From Gordius sp. MW1 (lineage: Eukaryota > Nematomorpha > Gordioida > Gordea > Gordiidae): a stretch of DNA of 64,000 nucleotides. The notes beneath the pieces are model-generated. The model had not been told where the DNA came from. It was given only the letters and a program-made list of their open reading frames with translations, and did not search any database. Shown piece by piece: positions 59,601 to 64,000 of this stretch. The translations under genes and the position numbers were made by a program. Position 1 is the first letter of the stretch. Each line of letters starts with the position of its first letter. The DNA is taken from positions 5,456,001 through 5,520,000 of the forward strand of contig OZ038527.1 of NCBI GenBank assembly GCA_964036665.1. Direction: 5' to 3'.

Positions 59601-62308
59601 CAATGTATTTTTCACTATATTATGTCTATAATTTTTCTCAGGTAATGGGAGCTACATCTAGGCCCGGCCCCGAATTCTGCCCCTACCTAATCATCATGGA
59701 TCCCAAGCCCATAATCCAATATTCTGCCGGAAAAGTGGGTCCGATTTCTAGCATAATAGTTCACACCGAACGCAATTTAGATCTCAAAATGAAAGCTTTC
59801 AACGTACAACGGTTCATGATTCAGGAGCGTTCCTTCACTTGCCAATTCAACCAGAACGGCAAAATAACGACTCGCAACGGCCGGTTCAATGAATCGAGTC
59901 AGTTTCATATTGTTACTTTTACTATGATGTTATAAAAACAATTGTGTGACGGCAAAATTTTATAATCGTTTTTCCAAGCATTTGGATTTTAGATTTGCTT
60001 TATAACTTTCCAAGGCAAATTTCTTGATTACTTGCTCATATTTCAGCAATGAGCTTTTATTTTACAATTTAGGAATTCAGTAATTTTCTGAGATTTCACT
60101 ATTGTAAATGTCTCTTAGTTTCCTGATTTTCTTTAAAAATTATAAATTAAATATTACAAATAAGGCAAATTAATCACAAAACACTAGGAAATTGCATCAA
60201 ACTTTATCGTTTAGATATGTTATGAATTCGATAAAAAGGTATTAATTTTCAGCTTTATTTTTCCTAGATAACGTTTTGACATGCGATACCGTGGGTTTTT
60301 ACTATGTTTCCAACGTGGCAAACGTAACGGTAACTTTTGGGGTCCTCTGGTCAGCAGAAAAAATGCTGGACGGCCCATTCGCCCCTCAGGCCCAAGGCTA
60401 TTCCTTCCCAACTTCTTCCCCGACGACGGGCTCAATTATTTTGGTCTACAAATGCGCCTCCCTGGCGCACGATTGTGGTCGTTGCATGCTACTTTCCAAC
60501 GCTTTGGGCTGTTCTTGGTGCGAAAATTCTTGTTCAATCCACGAACAATGCTTCGGAAATTGGTTGGAACGCAATACTACGTGTCCCGACCCCATCATAA
60601 CCAGTGTGAGTTGACATAGCCATTTTGAAGTCTTAGGCTGGAAAAAAAATTGCCCGCAACCCGTTTTAAGATTTTTAAACAGATTTTAATGTTTGGTTAC
60701 CTCTATTTTGATAGATCTTAATAAGATTAAAATTATTCACTAACTTTTAACATCTAGCTTAGGACGGTTTAAATCGGTTCGATATTTCATATGAAAGTTG
60801 GCACTGGTATTGTAAAAACGGCTAGGTTTTGTCTGGGCAACCTTCGGTTTTTTGGTCTGTTTAATATTATTCGATCCCTAGACTTAGTCTAAATTTGAAT
60901 AACTTACCAGAGTCGGCCGTTAGACCAAACAAAACCCAGCCGTTTTTACAACACTAGTTAGTTAGCACACATAGAATTCGTGTAGAATTAGGCTCAATAA
61001 GCCTATCAAAAAATTAAATTCGATTTCTGGTTGAGATCGACCCTTATCGAAGACCTAAACATTTTCGAGGACGTTTACATAAAGAAATGCAGGTTATTTC
61101 ATAAACTAATAAAACCATAGACTGCCGAACAGCTGATAATTTTTCAGCAAATATAGCAAGCGCCATTTTATGGGAATAGAATTCAGCATAATTTATTGTT
61201 CTAATTTACTTTCATTTTTTTGATTTATAAATGAAGTTATTAGTCTTATTTATTTTCTTCAATATTTTATCGTGGAGAAGTATAAATATACCTGTTGTTG
61301 AGTTTTTCCCACAATATGTTAGCTATTTGGTGTCTGAATAGTTTTAATAGTAAAAATCAGCTGTTTGGCAGTCTATGGTTTTAGTCTTTGGTTATTTTTA
61401 ATTTTTATCTCACACGCTGTGGCATCCTACGTGCCAGGCGTTATCTTTAATTTAATATCTTCCATAGGTTATTTCATAGGCTAGACTGCCGAACAGCTGA
61501 TAATTTTTCAGCATATGTAGCAAGCGCCATTTTATGGGAAAAGAATTCAGCATAATTTATTGTTCTAATTTACTTTCATTTTTTTGATTTATAACTGAAG
61601 TTATTAGTCTTATTTATTTTCTTCAATATTTTATCGTGGAGAAGTATAAATATACCTGTTGTTGAGTTTTTCCCACAATACGGTAGCTATTTTGGTGTCT
61701 GAATAGTTTTAATAGTAAAAATCAGCTGTTTGGCAGACTATGGTTTTAGTCTTTGGTTATTTTTAATTTTTATCTCACACGCTGTGGCATCCTACGTGCC
61801 AGGCCTTATCTTTAATTTAATATCTTCCATTATTCTATTTTACTCGCTATTTTTGTATCTTCCCCTATTTTCTATTCTCAACTCTCTATTTTCATGTCTG
61901 TGCTATTTCTATCATTGCTCTCTCTCTCTCTGTATTTAATTGCTTACATGTTTTAAGGATTTTGACTAACAATTTAGTTATTTAATAAAATGTGTCAAAT
62001 TAGTGTAAAATTCTTTAATTTTTCAATTAATTCCATAACACGCCTAATATTAGTTTTCACCGACGGCTGGCCCGTACGAAGGAGGCACGGACCTCACAAT
62101 CAAAGGCCTCAATTTGGGGCGCGAGATTTCGGATTTTTTGCAAGGCATCACCGTTGCTGGTATCCCCTGTAATCCTTACACCGATAGATATGTGCCTACG
62201 ACGGAAATCGTTTGCAAGGTTGAACGGAGCGGAAAAGAAATCACCGGCCCCGTCGTTATTAATGTGGGCCGGTACACTGGGCGAAGCGCCTCAAACTTCG
62301 CTTTCGTG
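41565..62308 (+). CDS. PLXN: Plexin gene, 5' part (signal peptide, Sema, 3 PSI, IPT1); continues beyond window
   Basis: Plexins are single-pass receptors for semaphorins that signal through a cytoplasmic RasGAP-like domain. Exons: 41565-41694, 49854-50899, 52538-52732, 53791-53919, 57394-57494, 58026-58203, 58403-58610, 59036-59244, 59642-59897, 60268-60605, 62054-62308. Together they give 3045 nt, 1015 codons, with all ten junctions in phase. Order: signal peptide (residues 1-16), Sema (about 30-500), PSI1 (about 509-545), PSI2 (about 689-724), PSI3 (about 880-922), IPT1 (about 931-1015). Three PSI domains plus IPT distinguish plexin from semaphorin and Met. Class A or B cannot be decided without the C-terminus. 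Exon 1 is AT-rich, later exons GC-rich. Intron 4 has a GC donor. Introns carry many MITEs. Confidence 0.92.
42772..43306. mobile_element. MITE family 1 copy, 5'-truncated and split by a younger MITE
   Basis: Left part 42772-42865 starts within the GGGGGATGCACTCCAAATCC segment; right part 43275-43306 ends CTGGCTACGCCCATG. The two parts are continuous family-1 text once the inserted element and one TTAGTGCC copy are removed. Confidence 0.75.
42866..43266. mobile_element. 401-bp MITE (CATGGGCGTATGCAGG ends), TSD TTAGTGCC
   Basis: Perfect TSD TTAGTGCC at 42858-42865 and 43267-43274. Inverted ends CATGGGCGTATGCAGG and CCTGCGTACGCCCATA. The interior has C-runs and three to four ~60-bp tandem units containing GCTCTCAGGAAAATTT and GAGACCTTTTTTTT. 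Confidence 0.85.
43676..43806. mobile_element. MITE family 1 copy
   Basis: Left end diverged (ATGGGCGTCTAGGGGG), right end CCTGGCTACGCCCATG, family core AATATGGCTAAATTT present. No TSD visible. Plexin intron 1. Confidence 0.7.
44448..44620. mobile_element. MITE family 1 copy, TSD TATTACAT
   Basis: Perfect 8-bp duplication TATTACAT (44440-44447; 44621-44628). Right end GCTGGCTACGCCCATG. 173 bp. Plexin intron 1. Confidence 0.88.
46093..46262. mobile_element. MITE family 1 copy
   Basis: CATGGGCTCAGCC at the left and GGTTACGCCCATG at the right, core inverted relative to 44448. Flanks TTTGTTAT and GTCGTTAT match at 6 of 8. Plexin intron 1. Confidence 0.8.
47409..47576. mobile_element. MITE family 1 copy, TSD GATGGGTA
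   Basis: Perfect GATGGGTA at 47401-47408 and 47577-47584. Ends TATGGGCGTAGCC and GGCTACGCCCATG. 168 bp. Plexin intron 1. Confidence 0.88.
48724..48894. mobile_element. MITE family 3 copy (foldback-type ends)
   Basis: Left end TATTGTGGTAAAAGCGGC, right end AACCCAGCTGTTTTTACAAT followed by ACTA. TGTCGCG flanks both sides. The interior has GTCGACTAAG-type words. The ends match those of the giant foldback at 26227. Plexin intron 1. Confidence 0.75.
49854..50899 (+). CDS. PLXN: Plexin exon 2: main part of the Sema domain
   Basis: Acceptor CCTATCATAG, donor GTAAAG. Encodes about 349 residues. Family landmarks: IFLAGINYLYRL, ALLYDPARDILIDC (the LL-D-LI-C strand), FRGACLLRDP (the G-C--R strand), and HALCIYRLNDIHAAF near the end. 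Unusually GC-rich and rich in Ala, Pro and Ser for this AT-rich locus, with long insert-like loops around residues 275-300. Confidence 0.9.
51016..51160. mobile_element. MITE family 1 copy, 3'-truncated
   Basis: CATGTGTGTAGCTAGG at the left with the full core, but the right terminus (GGCTACGCCCATG) is missing after TCTAATCCCAATAA. Plexin intron 2. Confidence 0.75.
51542..51711. mobile_element. MITE family 1 copy
   Basis: CATGGGCGTAGCCAGC at the left, GGCTACGGCCATG at the right. Flanks GTCATCAC and TTCACCAC match at 6 of 8. Plexin intron 2. Confidence 0.82.
52538..52732 (+). CDS. PLXN: Plexin exon 3: Sema C-terminal part
   Basis: Acceptor at AAAG|GGG keeps phase 0. Encodes GKSYVHDACLSTGF through VVEEHTIAFLGTGDG. 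TIAFLGTGDGRIIK is the terminal Sema blade motif. Donor GTAAAT. Confidence 0.88.
53791..53919 (+). CDS. PLXN: Plexin exon 4: end of Sema, GC donor
   Basis: Acceptor CACATTCTAG. Encodes VLINSFTSASVYAEVKV through FGPDRSFIYGLTQQK, the last Sema strands. The exon end required by phase is followed by GCAAAT, a non-canonical GC donor. Confidence 0.85.
54076..54246. mobile_element. MITE family 1 copy, TSD A(G/T)TCCAAG
   Basis: AGTCCAAG at 54068-54075 and ATTCCAAG at 54247-54254. Ends CATAGGCGTAGCC and GGCAGCGGTCATG. Plexin intron 4. Confidence 0.85.
55182..55350. mobile_element. MITE family 1 copy
   Basis: Well-conserved ends CATGGGCGTAGCC and GGCTACGCCCATG, long G-run, family core. No TSD retained. 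Plexin intron 4. Confidence 0.82.
55746..55940. mobile_element. MITE family 3 copy
   Basis: TAGTGTAAAAACGGCTGGG at the left, ACCCAGCCGGTCTACAACTC at the right. Flanks CACGCAAC and CACGACAC match at 6 of 8. Interior rich in GTCGAC-type words as in 48724-48894. Plexin intron 4. Confidence 0.75.
56260..56388. mobile_element. MITE family 2-like copy, short
   Basis: CTGGCGTAGCCGGGG at the left and AAATCCTGGCTACGCCG at the right are inverted. No TSD found. Plexin intron 4. Confidence 0.6.
56560..56965 (+). repeat. Tandem duplication of ~135 bp host sequence, one copy MITE-interrupted
   Basis: GAGATTTGGGT(T/A)ACTA, TACAAACAACTTTTCCAAAT and CTCTATGGTATAATG occur in the same order in both copies (56588-56643 plus 56806-56860, and 56860-56965). 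Confidence 0.85.
56644..56797. mobile_element. MITE family 2 copy, TSD ACCGCTTC, with empty site nearby
   Basis: ACCGCTTC at 56636-56643 and 56798-56805. Ends CAGTGGCGTAGCCAG and CCTGGCTACGCGCCTG. A duplicated copy of the host segment at about 56865-56960 carries a single ACCGCTTC and no element. Confidence 0.9.
57394..57494 (+). CDS. PLXN: Plexin exon 5: PSI1, first half
   Basis: Acceptor TCATTCTAG. Encodes VFKMRVHTCEVYKDCKSC and YCGWCNYDN. The C..YK.C..CL and CGWC pattern is a PSI knot. Ends in phase 2 before GTAATT. Confidence 0.9.
58026..58203 (+). CDS. PLXN: Plexin exon 6: end of PSI1 and linker
   Basis: Acceptor TATCAAG. Completes Lys and continues CKTRADCE, the last PSI1 cysteines, then a linker ending CSIITWLNPSEIQITTLRN. 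Donor GTAAAT, phase 0. Confidence 0.88.
58403..58610 (+). CDS. PLXN: Plexin exon 7: inter-PSI module
   Basis: Acceptor ATTATATAG selected because it is the phase-0 site; a later TTAG would shift frame. Encodes VINYLPSGLSTVLAPS, then EYACVFTAFG and LSSIPYGK. The YxCVF, C-SP and IP-GK motifs match the region between PSI1 and PSI2 of plexins. Donor GTAGAG, phase 1. Confidence 0.88.
59036..59244 (+). CDS. PLXN: Plexin exon 8: PSI2
   Basis: Acceptor TTTCTCAG. After SVKKLGGPEFTYTNF comes YDCNSYRSCVEC, then CHWCVKNNMC and QDCRG: eight-cysteine PSI. Donor GTTAGT, phase 0. Confidence 0.92.
59642..59897 (+). CDS. PLXN: Plexin exon 9: inter-PSI module
   Basis: Acceptor TTTTCTCAG. Encodes VMGATSRPGPEFCPYL through RSFTCQFNQNGK. 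CP at the start and FTC-FN at the end match plexin text between PSI2 and PSI3. Ends in phase 1 at GTCAGT. Confidence 0.85.
60268..60605 (+). CDS. PLXN: Plexin exon 10: PSI3
   Basis: Acceptor TTTTCCTAG. Ends with YKCASLAHDCGRC, GCSWCEN and CPDPIITS, i.e. PSI3 followed by the Cys-Pro-P-I lead into the first IPT. Donor GTGAGT, phase 0. Confidence 0.92.
60804..60956. mobile_element. MITE family 3 copy
   Basis: TATTGTAAAAACGGCTAGG at the left and CCCAGCCGTTTTTACAACAC at the right. Target duplication unclear (AGTTGGCA against AGTTAGTT). Plexin intron 10. Confidence 0.75.
61091..61830 (+). repeat. ~375-bp tandem duplication containing a MITE-like palindrome, in plexin intron 10
   Basis: Units at about 61091-61466 and 61467-61830 differ by few bases. 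Each contains inverted ends CATAGACTGCCGAACAGCTG (61116) and CAGCTGTTTGGCAGTCTATG (61358), with the outer bases partly lost at the left of unit 2. The element was inserted once and then duplicated with its flank. Confidence 0.85.
62054..62308 (+). CDS. PLXN: Plexin exon 11: IPT1
   Basis: Acceptor TAATATTAG. FSPTAGPYEGGTDLTIKG is the typical IPT start (P--GP--GGT--TI-G), followed by GREISD, VAGIPCNP and TEIVCKVE. Ends FAFV before GTACGC in phase 0. No following exon was found before the window end. Confidence 0.92.
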
Positions 62309-63040
62309 GTACGCCTTAGGGCCCGTCTTAAAATACGATTCAACTTCAAAGCGGCATATTTTTGTTTGTCTAAATATGCGATATACACGTCGTGGAATCA
62401 ACCATTTTAGTTTAGTTACCATATGAATATGCTTTAGTAAGCGTAATTAAAGGATAAATAATTGTTTTACGAGCCAAAACACAAAAACGGAACAAAGATG
62501 AAGTGACGCTCGTGTTAAGACGCGGCTGTGTTTTAACATGCATTCGCTTTTTCAATCTAGATTCAAAGTCGCGTATTAAGACGCACCCTTAGCTGCGCGA
62601 AATGTTTGAATAGAGAACTTTTATGTTTTTTACCAGTGTTTAAATGCTTTTATTAGGTAAAATTCATACAAGAAATGTATACGATAAACGAGCATAAAAT
62701 TATATAAATCAAAAACTATTCATCAAATTCCTTCAATTGCCAAAAAGATTTGTAATTATATTTAGCTAGTAAAATGCTTATGATGGGCTTGTTGATCGAA
62801 CACTTATAAAGTAATAGAACGGGCAAAATTACAAGTATTAACAAAGGTCTGTATTGCGAAAGCATTTTTAGGGATTTTTCTGGTAAGGATAGTTTTTGGT
62901 TTAAGGGTCTTGCGGTTTTATAAAATTGCAAGTGTATGTAGGGGACTTCAATTATGATGCGGCATGCGTTTATATATAATATCTAGAAGGGACGAAGAAA
63001 TTCGAATGTTTATCCTTTTACCACTAACTTATCCATTTAT
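62309..63040. other. Plexin intron 11 sequence, no exon found
   Basis: Starts with donor GTACGC. No second IPT exon or other open segment with splice sites was recognised before HINE copy 4. Confidence 0.5.
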
Positions 63041-64000
63041 TAATTGCTATGCAATTTATGGGCTCGTTTTTTGGTGTCCGTCGTCCGTCCGTCGTCCGTT
63101 ACCCTCCCTATCTATTTGCATTGGGTATATTAGGTTATCGCTTTTTTAAATTAATGCATGAGAAAGAGTTGCCCCACCCCTCATCTCTATCTCCCTCGCT
63201 GTGTTATTTTTTAAATTAATGCATAAGAGGTGCCCCACCCCTCATCTCTATCTCCCTCGGTGTGTTATAATATAAGATTTGTTAAATTATCTATTATATA
63301 ATAAACATAAATAAAAGTTGTTTACTTTTAATGCTATGCAATTTAACTAGTTATATAATAAACATAAATAATAACTAGTTTTGGGGTTAGAATCCCGGAG
63401 TTTTTTTTGACTCTTATGATTGTTCTTGTTACTATCATTGATAATAAGAATTTTTGGCCGTCCGCTGGCTGCTGACCAATGAAAAAAATGACCATTGGCC
63501 AAAATGTGAATCGAAATTATTTTTTTCGTTTTTTTTTGACTATTTTGATTGTTCCTGTTTCTACCATTGCTATTATGACTTTTTGGCCGTCCGCTGGCTG
63601 CTGACCAATGTTATATTATAAACATAAATAAAAGTTTTTTTTTTAATTGCTATGCAATTTAACTAGTTTTTGGGTTAGAATCCCGGAGTTTTTTTGACTC
63701 TTATGATTGTTCTTGTTACTATCATTGATAATAAGACTTTTTGGCCGTCCGTTGGCTGCTGACCAATGAAAAAAATAACCATTGGCCAAAATGTGAATCC
63801 GAGTTTATTTTTTCGTTTTTTTTTGACTATTATGATTGTTCCTGTTACTACCATTGCTATTATGACTTTTTGGCCGTCCGCTGGCTCCTGACCGATGGAA
63901 AAAATGACCATTGGCCAAAATGTGAATTGAAATCATTTTTTTCGTTTTTTTTGGACTATTATGATTGTTCCTGTTCCTACCATTGCTATTATGACTTTTT
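63041..64000 (+). mobile_element. HINE-like element, copy 4, cut by window end
   Basis: Begins TAATTGCTATGCAATTTATG, then the GTCCGT-rich block, CATCTCTATCTCCCTCG and the minisatellite with GGCCGTCCGCTGGCTGCTGA units. Orientation as copy 1. The 5' module is partly repeated (63160-63270), and ATAATAAACATAAATAA spacers occur between minisatellite units. The 3' end with hairpin and tRNA-like module is beyond the window. Confidence 0.7.

Noticed and set aside
60281..60619. Alternative overlapping frames across plexin exon 10
   Set aside because: The frame giving the PSI3 cysteines is phase-consistent with both neighbours; the others are shadows.
1..64000. CRISPR arrays, operons, ribosome binding sites
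   Set aside because: The tandem repeats are minisatellites within transposable elements, and the genes are spliced eukaryotic genes.

Overview
This is an AT-rich, intron-rich, repeat-laden window from an animal nuclear genome. Two real protein-coding genes can be reconstructed exon by exon. On the minus strand (25989 down to 19497) lies a complete COG8-like gene, subunit 8 of the conserved oligomeric Golgi tethering complex, with eleven exons. On the plus strand (41565 to 62308, continuing past the window) lies the 5' two thirds of a plexin, a semaphorin receptor: signal peptide, Sema domain, three PSI domains and the first IPT domain, in eleven exons. The transmembrane and cytoplasmic RasGAP part is not in the window.

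The host is an invertebrate metazoan. Species cannot be read from the sequence. Two weak hints point away from insects: interstitial TTAGGG-type repeats, and introns of only 32-44 nt clustered at the 5' end of COG8, a size pattern known from flatworms. I treat a flatworm or other spiralian as a hypothesis only.

Layout. 0.8-7.6 kb: retroelement debris, including two structures with long inverted repeats carrying gag-like ORFs and a short hAT-like MITE. 7.7-8.76 kb: a non-autonomous hAT element with GC-rich subterminal arrays and a perfect 8-bp target duplication. 9.3-9.7 kb: the end of a Ty3/Gypsy integrase. 10.16-12.28 kb: first copy of a Helentron-associated (HINE-like) element with subterminal inverted repeats, a 3' hairpin, a ~120-bp minisatellite and an internal tRNA-like module. 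14.4-17.4 kb: dead autonomous hAT transposon, itself hit by a MITE. 19.5-26.0 kb: COG8, whose intron 7 holds HINE copy 2. 26.2-34.7 kb: a very large foldback element flanked by a perfect 8-bp duplication, whose arms are arrays of a G-run/C-run hairpin minisatellite; a 0.4-kb MITE and HINE copy 3 are nested in it. 35-41.5 kb: mostly non-coding, with a 635-bp hAT-like element and a 0.8-kb palindrome. 41.6-62.3 kb: plexin, with introns packed with 8-bp-TSD MITEs of several families. 63.04 kb to the end: HINE copy 4, cut by the window.

The genes are not functionally linked. COG8 acts in retrograde Golgi trafficking and plexin acts at the cell surface in guidance signalling. The distinctive biology is in the repeats: stratified nested insertions with readable target duplications and an empty-site control, and a HINE family that carries a tRNA-like promoter unit. 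I found no CRISPR, operon or other prokaryotic feature.
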